Shown here in pieces: positions 26,227 to 36,211 of a stretch of 63,039 nt of DNA; within the stretch, counting starts at the first letter, position 1; each line of letters opens with the position of its first letter. The position numbers and the translations under genes were made by a program. Source of the DNA: Alphaproteobacteria bacterium (GTDB taxonomy: Bacteria > Pseudomonadota > Alphaproteobacteria > Rhodobacterales > Rhodobacteraceae); contig JAUHVK010000026.1 in the NCBI GenBank assembly GCA_030425145.1, forward strand, positions 1 to 63,039, read 5' to 3'. The notes under the pieces are model-generated. The model saw nothing but the letters and a program-made list of their open reading frames with translations, did not search any database and was not told the DNA's origin.

Positions 26227-27318
26227 ATGGCCGAAACTCAACATCGCTTCCCTTGTGAAAACTGCGGCGCAGATCTTCGGTTCGATCCGGCAAGCGGACA
26301 GATGCTTTGCGATCATTGCGGAGCGACCGAGAGCATTTCTGGGACGGGCCCATGGGCAGGAGCAGCCATCCGCGAAATCGACTTTCAGACAGCGATCACC
26401 GACAAATTACCGTCGCAGGACATGGAAGAAATGCGTGTTTCCAAGTGTCCGAACTGCGCCGCCGAGGTTGAATTCGACCCCGGCGTTCATGCGGCCGAGT
26501 GTCCGTTTTGTGCGACACCTGTTGTCACCGATACAGGCCCCAATCGCCACATCAAACCGAAGGGACTGCTACCCTTCGCACTGGATGAGAAAGACGCCCG
26601 CAAAGCCATGACGGATTGGCTGGGTCGTTTGTGGTTCGCACCCAATGGATTGCAGGATTACGCCCGCAAGGGGCGCAGGATGACCGGCATCTACGTGCCG
26701 TATTGGACTTTCGATGCCGACACCAAATCGTCTTATCGGGGTGAACACGGCACAGTGTATTACGAAACCCGCCGCGTGGTGCGGAACGGCAAGTCGGAAA
26801 CCGTACGTGTTGCCAAGGTCCGCTGGAGGCCGGCGTCTGGCAAAGTGGCTCGGTTCTTTGACGATGTGCTGGTTCTGGCTTCGCGCTCGTTGCCGAAAAA
26901 ATACACCGACGCGTTGGAACCTTGGGATCTGTCAGAGCTTGAGCCTTACCAGCCGGAATATCTCGCCGGCTTCCGGGCCGAGTCGTACAGTGTTGCCCTT
27001 GATGACGGCTATCACGAGGCGCGCACCTATATGGACCGCGTCATCATGCGCGACGTGAAATTCGACATCGGGGGCGATCGTCAGCGGGTCCATGACATCG
27101 ATACACGCGTGTCGGACGTGACCTTCAAGCACATCCTGCTTCCGGTCTGGCTTGCCGCCTACAAGTATCGGGGAAAAAGCTATCGCTTTGTCGTCAACGG
27201 TCGCACCGGCGCCGTGCAAGGCGAACGCCCTTGGTCGGTCTGGAAAATCGCGATTGCCGTGATTCTCGGGCTGATCATTGCGGCGTGCATAGGATACGTC
27301 GCCGCGCTCAATCAATGA
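26227..27318 (+). CDS. Zinc-ribbon membrane protein (TFIIB-type ribbon)
   Basis: This 363-residue protein has two CxxC...CxxC ribbons (C10/C13/C28/C31 and C74/C77/C92/C95), a central beta-rich region with IYVPYWTFDADTKSSYRGEH, and a single C-terminal membrane helix (about 339-359). Such proteins are often mis-annotated as primosomal helicase-like; no helicase motif is present. It probably acts with the SPFH protein encoded just upstream. The C-terminal anchor predicts a cytosolic zinc-binding body at the membrane. Confidence 0.87.
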   Translation: MAETQHRFPCENCGADLRFDPASGQMLCDHCGATESISGTGPWAGAAIREIDFQTAITDKLPSQDMEEMRVSKCPNCAAEVEFDPGVHAAECPFCATPVVTDTGPNRHIKPKGLLPFALDEKDARKAMTDWLGRLWFAPNGLQDYARKGRRMTGIYVPYWTFDADTKSSYRGEHGTVYYETRRVVRNGKSETVRVAKVRWRPASGKVARFFDDVLVLASRSLPKKYTDALEPWDLSELEPYQPEYLAGFRAESYSVALDDGYHEARTYMDRVIMRDVKFDIGGDRQRVHDIDTRVSDVTFKHILLPVWLAAYKYRGKSYRFVVNGRTGAVQGERPWSVWKIAIAVILGLIIAACIGYVAALNQ

Positions 27319-27321
27319 GCG

Positions 27322-28068
27322 TCAGACCAGCATCCCGCCATCGGTATCATCCCCGGCCTCTTCCAGAAGCAGGCTCATGTCCGGCACAGTGATGTGCCGC
27401 TTGCCTTCAAGCTGGATAATGCCGTCTTTCTTGAGCGCCGACACCTGCCGCGACACGGTCTCAAGCGTCAGGCCAAGATAATCCGCCATAGCTTCGCGTG
27501 TGAGAGGAAGATCAAACGTCACCGGCCCGTCGAGGCCAGCCATGTTCAATGTCGCATCACGACGGGCGATGATCGACAGCAGCGACGCGATCTTCTCACG
27601 CGCGGTCTTGCGCCCAAGTACCAGCATCCATTCGCGCGCTGCATCCAGTTCATCCAGAGTCATCTGCAACAGGCGCTGCGCGATATGCGGAGTGCGTTCC
27701 ATCAGATCTTCGAACGGTGCCTTGCGGAAGCAACACATTACCACGTCGGTTGTGGCCACCACGTCATAAGCCGCCGATTGGCGCCCGGGCCGCCCAACGA
27801 AATCGCTAGGAAGAAGAAGGCCCACCATCTGCGTCCGGCCGTCTTCCATGGTCTGGGTCAGTGTCGCAATCCCGGACACGACAGAGCCGACGAAATCCAT
27901 CCGGTCTCCCGACCAGATGACGGTCTGACCTGCCTCGAAACGGCGGTAATACTTGATGTCCTCAAGACGCGCCAACTCGTCCGCCTCGCACCGGGCGCAG
28001 ACGGCACGGTGGCGGATGGGACATTCGCTGCAATCCTGCGTGACGGAGAAGGTGTCGTCTTTCAACAT
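27322..28068 (-). CDS. fnrL: Anaerobic Crp/Fnr-family regulator FnrL
   Basis: This is a 248-residue FNR-type oxygen sensor. N-terminal cluster ligands appear in CSECPIRHRAVCARC, and a further Cys pair in VVMCCFRKAPF supplies the fourth ligand of an oxygen-labile [4Fe-4S] cluster. A cyclic-nucleotide-like beta barrel, a dimer helix and a C-terminal HTH follow, with recognition helix LTLETVSRQVSALK containing the FNR-type E..SR. The start MLKDDTFSVTQDCSECPI at 28068 matches family length; ATG 28089 would overlap the FNR box. It is divergent from hemN and likely controls all FNR boxes in this window. Confidence 0.95.
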   Translation of the reverse strand: MLKDDTFSVTQDCSECPIRHRAVCARCEADELARLEDIKYYRRFEAGQTVIWSGDRMDFVGSVVSGIATLTQTMEDGRTQMVGLLLPSDFVGRPGRQSAAYDVVATTDVVMCCFRKAPFEDLMERTPHIAQRLLQMTLDELDAAREWMLVLGRKTAREKIASLLSIIARRDATLNMAGLDGPVTFDLPLTREAMADYLGLTLETVSRQVSALKKDGIIQLEGKRHITVPDMSLLLEEAGDDTDGGMLV

Positions 28069-28078
28069 GGGCCCGGTC

Positions 28079-28092
28079 TTGATCTGCATCAA
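28079..28092. promoter_or_regulatory. FNR/FnrL box between fnrL and hemN
   Basis: TTGAT-CTGC-ATCAA is a perfect FNR consensus. It is centred at 28085.5, too close to fnrL for activation, so autorepression of fnrL and activation of hemN are the likely effects. Confidence 0.85.
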
Positions 28093-28106
28093 AGTTGATT
28101 TGAGTT

Positions 28107-29483
28107 ATGTCTCTTAATGCTATGCACATGATAGCCAGAACACAACTTTCCCGGTTGGGACTATTCGACGCGAAGGTACCTCGATATACGAGTTACCCCA
28201 CGTCGCCTCATTTCAAGAATGATGTGAAACCGAGGGATTTTTCCAATTGGATCGAAACGATCCCGGAAAATTCGGCAATCTCGCTCTATCTGCATGTGCC
28301 GTTTTGTCGCCGCCTGTGCTGGTTCTGCGCATGCCGAACACAGGGCACCGCGACCGGTGAACCGGTCTCGGCCTATGTGGAAACGCTCAAGGATGAACTC
28401 GCGCTTCTGAAGCGGCACCTGCCGCGCGGCGTGCAGCTTTCACGTTTGCACTGGGGCGGTGGCACTCCGACGCTAATGTCAGCGAACCACATGCGCGATT
28501 TGACCGCCGCAGTGCGGGATGTCGCGGATTTTGCAGAGGGCTATGAATTCTCGGTCGAGATCGATCCGAACGAAATAGATTCAGATCGCCTCGACGCCTT
28601 GTTCGAAAGCGGGATGAACCGCGCCTCCATCGGGGTGCAGGATTTCGACCCGGGTATTCAAAAAACCATTGGCCGCGAACAAAGCTTCGACACCACCAAG
28701 CGCGCGGTCGACATGATCCGCGATCGTGGCATCCAAAGCCTGAACGCGGATATCCTCTACGGCCTTCCGGATCAGAACCGCACCAAGATTGTCGATTCAG
28801 TGCAAAAGCTGCTGTCGCTTTCACCTGACCGCGTGGCACTTTATGGCTATGCGCATGTGCCGTGGATGGCCAAGCGCCAGCAGATGATTCCCTCGGACGC
28901 ATTGCCGCGTCCCGATGAACGGCTCGATCTGTTCGACACCGCCCGCAAACTCTTCGTTTGGGACAATTACGACGAGATCGGCATCGACCACTTCGCCACG
29001 CGCGAGGACGGTCTGTCTGTCGCGGCCCGAAACGGCAAACTGCGCCGGAATTTCCAAGGTTATACCGACGACACGTCTGACGTGCTGGTCGGACTGGGCG
29101 CGTCGTCGATTTCCAAATTCCCGCAGGGCTATGCGCAGAATGCACCCGCCACTTCGGCTTACACCAAGGCGATCCGGGCGCAGGAATTCTCAACCGTTCG
29201 CGGCCACAGCTTTACCGAAGAAGACAAGCTGCGCGCCCGGATGATCGAGATGCTGATGTGCGATTTCCGCGTGAACACGGCGGAGCTGGTCCGCGACTAC
29301 AAGACAACCGAATCCGAAGTCACCGCGATGCTCAAGCGCGCAAATTCGGAGTTCGACGAGTTGTTGGTGGTGAACAGGGACGGCCTCTTTGTGCCGCCCG
29401 AAGCACGTCCGCTGACCCGGATGATCGCGCGCAGCTTTGACGCGTACGATCTGTCCTCAGCCGGGCATAGTTCGGCGATTTAA
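28107..29483 (+). CDS. hemN: Oxygen-independent coproporphyrinogen III oxidase
   Basis: This is a radical SAM enzyme of about 451-458 residues that makes protoporphyrinogen IX without oxygen. Motif HVPFCRRLCWFCACRT holds the C-x3-C-x2-C cluster ligands, and LHWGGGTPTLM and NADILYGLPDQN are family blocks. The first ATG is 28107, but an FNR dimer at -41.5 predicts transcription starting near 28127, so the ATG at 28128 (MIARTQLSRLGLFDAKVPRY) may be the true, leaderless start. No ribosome site is visible before any of these ATGs. Confidence 0.96.
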   Translation: MSLNAMHMIARTQLSRLGLFDAKVPRYTSYPTSPHFKNDVKPRDFSNWIETIPENSAISLYLHVPFCRRLCWFCACRTQGTATGEPVSAYVETLKDELALLKRHLPRGVQLSRLHWGGGTPTLMSANHMRDLTAAVRDVADFAEGYEFSVEIDPNEIDSDRLDALFESGMNRASIGVQDFDPGIQKTIGREQSFDTTKRAVDMIRDRGIQSLNADILYGLPDQNRTKIVDSVQKLLSLSPDRVALYGYAHVPWMAKRQQMIPSDALPRPDERLDLFDTARKLFVWDNYDEIGIDHFATREDGLSVAARNGKLRRNFQGYTDDTSDVLVGLGASSISKFPQGYAQNAPATSAYTKAIRAQEFSTVRGHSFTEEDKLRARMIEMLMCDFRVNTAELVRDYKTTESEVTAMLKRANSEFDELLVVNRDGLFVPPEARPLTRMIARSFDAYDLSSAGHSSAI

Positions 29484-31072
29484 CCTGCCAGATCGAACGC
29501 CGCTGCCATCAATGCCTTGGTGTAATCCGTCTGCGGATGGGTGAACACGCCTTCCGCCGTGCCATATTCCACCACGTCCCCGGCCTTCATCACGATGACC
29601 TTGTGTGACATCGCGCGCACCACTTTCAGGTCGTGGCTGATGAAGAGGTAGGCCAGGTCGTATTTCCGTTGCAGATCACGCAACAGGTTCACGATCTGCA
29701 CCTGCACGGTCATGTCCAAAGCCGAAGTCGGCTCGTCCAGCACCACCAGCTTGGGCCGCAGTACCATCGCGCGGGCAATCGCGATGCGTTGCCGCTGACC
29801 GCCAGAGAATTCGTGCGGGTAACGGTGCATCATCGCCGGGTCGAGCCCAACTTCGCGCATCACTTCGGTGACGAGTTCCCGGTTCGAACGCCCGTCCGGA
29901 GACCCATGTACGCCCAACCCTTCGGCGATGATCTGTTCACAGGTCATGCGCGGGCTGAGGCTCCCATAGGGGTCCTGAAACACGATCTGCATCTCGCTGC
30001 GCAGCCGCCGCAATTCGCGTGTCGACCAATTGCGCACGTTCTGCCCCCGGTAGGTGATCCCGCCTTCCGACTGGATCAACCGCATGACCGCCAGTGCCAG
30101 CGTCGTCTTTCCGGACCCGGATTCGCCCACGATGCCGACGGTTTCACCAGCTCGCACCGCGATGGTCGCGTCGTTGACTGCCTTCACATAGCCGACAGTG
30201 CGCTTCAGGAACCCCTGCTGTATCGGGAACCAGATCTTGAGGTTGTCCGTCCGCGCAATCTCTTCCGCGCCCTCTTTAACCGGATCAGGCGACCCGGTCG
30301 ATTCCGCTCTGAGAAGCATCTTGGTATAGGGGTGCTGCGGGTTGGCGAATATCTCGGCCGTCTTACCGCTCTCGACGATCTCGCCATCCTTCATCACACA
30401 GACCCGGTCAGCGATCTTGCGCACGATGCCAAGGTCATGGGTGATGAACAGCAGGCTCATGTCCTCGGCTTCCTTCAACTCGGCCAAGAGTTGAAGGATC
30501 TGCGCCTGAATGGTCACGTCGAGCGCGGTCGTCGGCTCATCCGCGATAAGCAGTTCCGGCCCGTTCGCCAGCGCCATCGCGATCATCACGCGCTGCCGTT
30601 GCCCACCGGACAACTGGTGCGGATACGCGCCCAATCGGCTTTCGGCGTCGCGGATGCCCACCTTGGTCAGCAACTCGATGATTCGCGTCCGCGCGGCATC
30701 TCCGACCAGCCCTTGATGCAGCGCCAGCGACTCTGCCAACTGCTTTTCCAGCGTGTGCAGAGGGTTGAGTGAGGTCATCGGCTCCTGAAAGATGAAGCTG
30801 ATGTCATTGCCCCGGATGCGCCGCAACTGCGCTTCATCGGCACCGACCATCTCTTCGCCATTGTAGAGCACCGATCCCCCGACACGAGCCGACTCCCCCA
30901 GGAGCGACACCGTCGATAGCGCCGTAACCGACTTACCCGACCCGGATTCGCCCACCAGCGCTACGGTCTCACCGCGCTCGACTTGGAACGACACACCCTT
31001 CACCGCAGGCACGGTTTGCCCGTCCTGCCGGAACCCAACGGTCAGGTTTTTCACCTCTAGGATGCTGCTCAT
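29480..31072 (-). CDS. yejF: Peptide ABC transporter, fused ATPase (YejF-like)
   Basis: This 530-residue protein has two nucleotide-binding domains: Walker A GESGSGKS and GESGSGKT, signatures LSGGQRQR and FSGGQRQR, Walker [13 protein letters not shown] and [12 protein letters not shown]. It energises import of oligopeptides or peptide antibiotics such as microcin C through YejBE. It is last of the yejABEF operon; its ATG overlaps the yejE stop by four bases. It converges with hemN by four bases. Confidence 0.95.
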   Translation of the reverse strand: MSSILEVKNLTVGFRQDGQTVPAVKGVSFQVERGETVALVGESGSGKSVTALSTVSLLGESARVGGSVLYNGEEMVGADEAQLRRIRGNDISFIFQEPMTSLNPLHTLEKQLAESLALHQGLVGDAARTRIIELLTKVGIRDAESRLGAYPHQLSGGQRQRVMIAMALANGPELLIADEPTTALDVTIQAQILQLLAELKEAEDMSLLFITHDLGIVRKIADRVCVMKDGEIVESGKTAEIFANPQHPYTKMLLRAESTGSPDPVKEGAEEIARTDNLKIWFPIQQGFLKRTVGYVKAVNDATIAVRAGETVGIVGESGSGKTTLALAVMRLIQSEGGITYRGQNVRNWSTRELRRLRSEMQIVFQDPYGSLSPRMTCEQIIAEGLGVHGSPDGRSNRELVTEVMREVGLDPAMMHRYPHEFSGGQRQRIAIARAMVLRPKLVVLDEPTSALDMTVQVQIVNLLRDLQRKYDLAYLFISHDLKVVRAMSHKVIVMKAGDVVEYGTAEGVFTHPQTDYTKALMAAAFDLAG

Positions 31073-32259
31073 GTAAACGTCTTTCTCGGATCAAACGCGT
31101 CGCGCACACCTTCAAAGATGAAGACCAGCAGCGACAGCATCAGGGCGAACACGAAGAACGCCGTAAAGCCCAGCCAAGGCGCTTGCAGGTTCTGCTTGGC
31201 TTGAAGCGTGAGCTCGCCCAGCGACGGCGCCGAAGAGGGCAGGCCGAACCCAAGGAAGTCCAGACCTGCCAGCGTGCTGATCGTACCTGTCACGATAAAG
31301 GGCAGCATGGTCAGTGTCGCCACCATTGCGTTCGGCAGCATGTGCCGGAACATGATCGTCGTGTTGGACACGCCCAGGGCTTTGGCCGCCCGCACATATT
31401 CAAGGTTCCGCGCCCGCAGGAATTCCGCCCGGACAACCCCCACAAGAGCGGTCCAGCCGAACAGCACTGTCAAAAACACAAGGAGCCAGAAACTTCGCCC
31501 CAATATCGCGAACAGGATGATGATGATGTAAAGCGATGGCGTCGATGACCAGATCTCGATGATCCGCTGAAAGATCAGGTCCAGCCAACCGCCGAAATAG
31601 CCCTGCAACGCACCAGCAACGATGCCCACGACACTCGCCAGAACCGTGACGATCAAGGTGAAGAAGATCGACAGCCGGAAGCCATAAATCACTCGGGCCA
31701 GCACATCGCGCTTGGTGTCGTCTGTGCCCAGCAGGTTCTGTTCGTTCGGGGGTAGGGGGGCCGCGCCGGGGCGGTCCACAGGGGTCTGATAGTCATAGGG
31801 GATGGGCGGCCAGATCGACCAGCCTTTGTAGAAATCGCCATCCGGAACAACGCCCTGATCGACCTGTTCAATCAGGCCTTCGGGATCGTCAAAACACTCC
31901 TCAAGCCCGCCAGTGCGGATCAGACACTGCACCTCCGGATCGCGATAGGCCGCCTCGGTTCGGAAATCGCCGCCGAAATCGGTCTCTGCGTAAAAGTTGA
32001 AAATCGGGGTGTAATACTCACCGCGGTACTGCACGAGGATCGGTTTGTCGTTGGCAATGAACTCGGCAAACAGCGACAGGCCAAACAACACGCAGAAAAT
32101 GATCAGCGACCAGAAGGCACGGCGATTGCGCTTGAAGTTGTTCCAGCGCCGCTGGTTGAGCGGCGATAATGTGAACCGGCTGCGCGGTGGGGCAACCGCC
32201 GCCACAGGGCTCGGCTCGGTCACGATACCAACATCGTTCGGGTCGGGATTGGCCGCCAT
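31069..32259 (-). CDS. yejE: Peptide ABC transporter permease (YejE-like)
   Basis: This 396-residue inner-membrane permease has an N-terminal cytosolic stretch (LSPLNQRRWNNFKRNRRAFW), a first helix, a large periplasmic insert typical of YejE, and a C-terminal block of five helices containing the binding-protein-dependent transport motif (EFLRARNLEYVRAAKALGVS, the EAA loop). It pairs with YejB as the channel. It lies three bases from yejB. Confidence 0.95.
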   Translation of the reverse strand: MAANPDPNDVGIVTEPSPVAAVAPPRSRFTLSPLNQRRWNNFKRNRRAFWSLIIFCVLFGLSLFAEFIANDKPILVQYRGEYYTPIFNFYAETDFGGDFRTEAAYRDPEVQCLIRTGGLEECFDDPEGLIEQVDQGVVPDGDFYKGWSIWPPIPYDYQTPVDRPGAAPLPPNEQNLLGTDDTKRDVLARVIYGFRLSIFFTLIVTVLASVVGIVAGALQGYFGGWLDLIFQRIIEIWSSTPSLYIIIILFAILGRSFWLLVFLTVLFGWTALVGVVRAEFLRARNLEYVRAAKALGVSNTTIMFRHMLPNAMVATLTMLPFIVTGTISTLAGLDFLGFGLPSSAPSLGELTLQAKQNLQAPWLGFTAFFVFALMLSLLVFIFEGVRDAFDPRKTFT

Positions 32260-32262
32260 CCG

Positions 32263-33423
32263 TCAGCCCTCCCGCTTCTCGAAGTCGATGCGCGGATCGA
32301 CCAGCACATACATCAGGTCCGACAGGATGCCGACCAGAAGGCCGATCAGGCCAAAGACGAACAGCGTGCCAAAGATCACCGGATAGTCGCGCGCCACAGC
32401 CGCTTCGAATCCAAGCCGGCCCAGACCGTCGAGCGAGAAAATCGTCTCGATGATAAGCGAACCCGAAAAGAACACGCCGATGAACACCGCCGGGAAACCG
32501 GCGATCACGATCAGCATCGCATTGCGGAACACATGGCCGTAGAGCACGTTCCGCTCGGCCAGACCCTTGGCTCGTGCCGTCATCACGTATTGCTTTTTGA
32601 TCTCGTCCAGAAAGCTGTTCTTGGTCAGCAACGTCAGCGTCGCAAAGGCCGAAATGGTCGAGGCCAGAACCGGCAGCGTGATGTGCCAGAAATAGTCTGC
32701 GAGTTTCGCAATGAGCGACAGCTCATCCCAGTTTTCAGATGTCAGTCCCCTGAGAGGAAAGATCTGGAAATACGACCCGCCTGCAAACAGAACCAGCAGC
32801 AGGATCGCAAACAGGAACCCCGGAATGGCATAGGCTACGATGATCGCAGCCGAGGTGTATGTGTCGAACGATGTCCCGTCCTTGACCGCCTTGCGGATGC
32901 CCAGAGGGATCGACACGATATAGGCGATGACCGTGGACCACAGGCCCAGCGTGATCGACACAGGCATCTTTTCCAGTACCAGTTCCATCACACCGATGGA
33001 CCGGAAATAGCTCTCTCCGAAATCCAACCGGATATAGTTCCACATCATGATGCCGAAGCGTTCGATCGCACCGATGTCTTCTTTCTGGCAGGCCGGATCA
33101 TCCAGATCAGGCTCTCCGGCATAACCGTCTTCACAGACGATACGTGCAAAGCCGAACTCGATTTCCAGCGTTTCGATGAATTCCTTGGGCAGACCCCGCG
33201 CACCGATATAGTCGCTGTCCGATCCAAAGGTTTCCTCGGCATTCTGGTTGCCGCCGCCATCGCCGGAAAAGCTCGAGAACACATCGCCCTCGCCCTGAAA
33301 CCGCGCGAGCGTCTGCTCGATCGGTCCACCGGGCACGAATTGGGTCAGGGCAAAGTTGATGACCATGATCCCGAACAAAGTCGGAATGATCAGCAAAAGC
33401 CGTCGAAGGATGTAGGCTCCCAA
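32263..33423 (-). CDS. yejB: Peptide ABC transporter permease (YejB-like)
   Basis: This 386-residue DppB-type permease has the N-terminal signature [20 protein letters not shown], a periplasmic region enlarged by about 60 residues ([20 protein letters not shown]), and the EAA loop ([20 protein letters not shown]). The insert is normal for YejB-type permeases. It is separated from yejA by seven bases. Confidence 0.95.
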   Translation of the reverse strand: MGAYILRRLLLIIPTLFGIMVINFALTQFVPGGPIEQTLARFQGEGDVFSSFSGDGGGNQNAEETFGSDSDYIGARGLPKEFIETLEIEFGFARIVCEDGYAGEPDLDDPACQKEDIGAIERFGIMMWNYIRLDFGESYFRSIGVMELVLEKMPVSITLGLWSTVIAYIVSIPLGIRKAVKDGTSFDTYTSAAIIVAYAIPGFLFAILLLVLFAGGSYFQIFPLRGLTSENWDELSLIAKLADYFWHITLPVLASTISAFATLTLLTKNSFLDEIKKQYVMTARAKGLAERNVLYGHVFRNAMLIVIAGFPAVFIGVFFSGSLIIETIFSLDGLGRLGFEAAVARDYPVIFGTLFVFGLIGLLVGILSDLMYVLVDPRIDFEKREG

Positions 33424-33430
33424 GAGTCTC

Positions 33431-35380
33431 TTACCTCAGCGCGCCAGCGGCCTTGAGGGCCTCGTATTTCTCTTCGTTGAACCACCAGAAGTCGAGAACG
33501 CCGATCCCGAGCGGCGGAAGGTCTTCGGGGTGTTCGAACATGTCATAATAGGCGATCCAGTATTCCGGCACGTAGCCCGCGTGGGCGATGACACGCTCGT
33601 AGCGCAAGGCGCGGTCCAGCGCCATCATTGCCGTGACTTCTTCTTCCCGCGATTCTGCGTTCAGCGCCGCTTCGATGATCGCATCCACCACCGGGCTGCG
33701 CAGTGCCGACGGGTTCCACGACGACACCTCGGCGGTTTCCGAACCGAACAGCTGCTTGAGCCCCGTACCAATGGTGGCAAAGGTCTGCATCGATGTCTGG
33801 ATCAGATCGTAGTCCTTATCGAGGAACCGCTGCTGTCCCTGCGCCGAATCCACGGCGTTGGCGTTCACTTCGATGCCCCAATCCCGCAGCGTGTTCACAT
33901 AGGTCTCGATGGTGGCCTGCCGCGTATCGTCCCATGTCGACAGCACAAGGAAATCGAGCGACATCTGCTCGCCCGCTTCGTTCACCATCCGGCCCTGATC
34001 GTTAACCGTCCAGCCTTCATCGGCCAGAATCCGCAGCGCCGTGCGCTTGTTGCGGCGGTCCACCGGGGTGTCCTTGTTCGATGTATGCGGCATAACCACC
34101 GGTTCGGTCAGCATCTCGGGCGGTACCACGTCGCCCAGCGACTCGAAGAACGCCAGTTCCGCCCCTTGCGGCACGTCTTTGGCTTCCCACTCCTGACCCT
34201 CGGCAAAGGAATTTCGCTGCGTGGTCAGATCGAATTCCAGCGACTCCTTGGTCCATTCAAAGTTGAAGGCCAGGGTCAGCGCGTGACGCACATTGCGGTT
34301 GTCGACCGGCGACCGCAACGTGTTGAAGATGACACCGGAATTCAATGGTGCCGTCTGATCCGGCAGGGACGTGCGCACAGCATGACCCTCTTCCAGCGCG
34401 GGGAACTCATATCCCGTCGCCCAGCGTTTGCTCGATCCTTCCGAACGGAACGTGTATTCGCCCGCCTTGAACGCTTCGAACTCTGCTGTCGCATCGGCGA
34501 AATATTCGATCCGGATGCGGTCAAAGTTGTGCCGCCCCACGTTGACCGGGTGATCCCAGCCCCAGTAATTCGGGTTCCGTTCGTAGACGACGTAACGGTT
34601 AAATTCGTAGTCACCCACCTGGTACGGCCCCGATCCCATTGGTGACATGACCGACGGCTCATCCAGACGCTCCCCGGTTTCCTTGTACCACTCCTCGGAT
34701 AGCACGATCATCCCGCCCACCTGGCTGACCAGCGACCGGCGCGAGATGCCATCCACGAACTTGTAGCGCAGCGTGTAGTCGTCGATCACTTCGACACCTT
34801 CGATCCGCTCGCTCACCGAGCGCGAGAACGACCGGATGCCTTGTTCGATGAACAGGTTGAAGGTGAACGCCGCATCCTGCGCTCGTAGCGGCGCGCCGTT
34901 GCGGAACACAACGTCGTCGCGCAGGTGGAAGACGCACCATTCCTTGGTTCTCGGATACTCGACCTCGCGCGCAATCAGGCAGTACTGATCGGTCAGCGAA
35001 TCTGCCGGAACTGCCGTGCCGAACGTGTCGCCTGCCAGCAGGGATTCCCCCACCACGTCCGAGTTGGTCTGCGGATTGCCGCGCCATGCCCAGCGGTTGA
35101 ATCCGTCAAACGTGCCCCGCGCGCTCAGCACGATTTCTCCGCCCTTCGGCGCGTTCGGGTTCACGTAGTTGAAATGCGAAAAGTCCGGCGGATACTTCAG
35201 ATCGCCGAAATACGAGTAGCCATGCGACCGGATGATCTCATCCTCACCACCGTGGCTTTCGGCAAAGGACATCGTGCCAGAGGCACCCGCACCCGCCGCA
35301 ACAGCGGTCCCGCCCAGCAACTGGAGCGTTTGGCGACGATTCAAGTCTGCAAAGGAAGGACGGCCGGGTTTATTGGGCAT
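33431..35380 (-). CDS. yejA: Extracellular peptide-binding protein (YejA-like)
   Basis: This 649-residue solute-binding protein of the SBP_bac_5 class has a Tat-type signal ([20 protein letters not shown]). Family blocks include [20 protein letters not shown] and [23 protein letters not shown] is correctly placed before ATG 35380; the longer frame to 35449 has no support. It delivers peptides to YejBEF in the periplasm. As first gene of the operon it should be expressed most strongly. Confidence 0.94.
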   Translation of the reverse strand: MPNKPGRPSFADLNRRQTLQLLGGTAVAAGAGASGTMSFAESHGGEDEIIRSHGYSYFGDLKYPPDFSHFNYVNPNAPKGGEIVLSARGTFDGFNRWAWRGNPQTNSDVVGESLLAGDTFGTAVPADSLTDQYCLIAREVEYPRTKEWCVFHLRDDVVFRNGAPLRAQDAAFTFNLFIEQGIRSFSRSVSERIEGVEVIDDYTLRYKFVDGISRRSLVSQVGGMIVLSEEWYKETGERLDEPSVMSPMGSGPYQVGDYEFNRYVVYERNPNYWGWDHPVNVGRHNFDRIRIEYFADATAEFEAFKAGEYTFRSEGSSKRWATGYEFPALEEGHAVRTSLPDQTAPLNSGVIFNTLRSPVDNRNVRHALTLAFNFEWTKESLEFDLTTQRNSFAEGQEWEAKDVPQGAELAFFESLGDVVPPEMLTEPVVMPHTSNKDTPVDRRNKRTALRILADEGWTVNDQGRMVNEAGEQMSLDFLVLSTWDDTRQATIETYVNTLRDWGIEVNANAVDSAQGQQRFLDKDYDLIQTSMQTFATIGTGLKQLFGSETAEVSSWNPSALRSPVVDAIIEAALNAESREEEVTAMMALDRALRYERVIAHAGYVPEYWIAYYDMFEHPEDLPPLGIGVLDFWWFNEEKYEALKAAGALR

Positions 35381-35503
35381 GTTCAAGTCTCCGTGGCTTG
35401 CTCGTGCGGTTTCACCTTGATGTAAGCTAAAGAACGAAATTGCCCACATTCAAGGCGAGAATGCGCGAGCCGGGGCCAAATGCCGAATTAAAAACGTGAT
35501 TGT

Positions 35504-35540
35504 GAAAAAGAAAAAGCCGCCGCCCCGTGGGGCAGCGGCT
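35504..35540 (-). terminator. Rho-independent terminator of the cytochrome c gene
   Basis: On the minus strand, AGCCGC.GCCCC pairs with GGGGC.GCGGCT around a very short loop, followed by TTTTTCTTTTTC. It lies 33 bases after the cytochrome c stop codon. Confidence 0.85.
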
Positions 35541-35572
35541 CAAATTCACCTCTTTGCGAGGAGTTCGGTCTA

Positions 35573-36088
35573 TCACTCAGTGAAGGTTGCGAGGTAAGCA
35601 ATCAGGTTCTGGCGATCTTCGGACTTGTTCAGACCTGCAAAACCCATGGTAGTACCGGGCGCAAAGCCACGCGGGTTTTCGAGGAAGTGGTACAGGTTCT
35701 CAGGAGTCCAGACATCGGCCACAGCGGTCAGTGAACCCGAGTAGTTGAAGCCTGTTGCGGTACCGACTTCACGGTTCACGACATTGAAGAGGTACGGGCC
35801 AGAGGCGTTTGCACCGGCTTCGAGCTTGTGGCAGGCACGGCACTTGCCGAACACTTTTTCGCCCTTCGCGGCGTCTGCCGTTTCGATCATGGTGTCGAAG
35901 TTCACTGCGGCGACTTCTTCTGTTGTCGATTCCGCTTCACCGGTCTCGATCACGTAGACCGCAACCTCTTCGCCATGCGCGCCACCGACGTGGTACAGGG
36001 TCTCAGCAGCCCACTTGCCCAGAAGGAAGATCAGAAAGGCGCCACAAAAGCCGCCGACGATCTTGGTGAAGGTCATTGTATCCAACAT
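35573..36088 (-). CDS. Membrane-anchored cytochrome c (c_y/c552 type)
   Basis: This 171-residue protein has an N-terminal uncleaved membrane anchor (TKIVGGFCGAFLIFLLGKWA), an acidic flexible linker (ESTTEEVAAVN), heme motif CRACH and an axial Met in TTMGFAGLNK. This plan matches cytochrome c_y of Rhodobacter, which shuttles electrons from the bc1 complex to cbb3 oxidase while tethered to the membrane. The linker is shorter than in classical c_y. It is therefore the likely electron donor for the CcoNOP encoded in the same window. It has its own terminator. Confidence 0.9.
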   Translation of the reverse strand: MLDTMTFTKIVGGFCGAFLIFLLGKWAAETLYHVGGAHGEEVAVYVIETGEAESTTEEVAAVNFDTMIETADAAKGEKVFGKCRACHKLEAGANASGPYLFNVVNREVGTATGFNYSGSLTAVADVWTPENLYHFLENPRGFAPGTTMGFAGLNKSEDRQNLIAYLATFTE

Positions 36089-36211
36089 TGTGTGCGTACC
36101 TGTCCGCTAGTTTTTCTTGCGTGTCGCGCGGGTATCTATTGCTTCCCCTCGATCAAGGCAAGGTGTAGAAGCCGCGACCAAACGCCCGCAGGGCCAATTG
36201 TCGGAGTCCGT

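Noticed and set aside
29633-30772. 379-codon plus-strand frame
   Set aside because: Antisense to yejF, whose Walker and signature motifs are intact.
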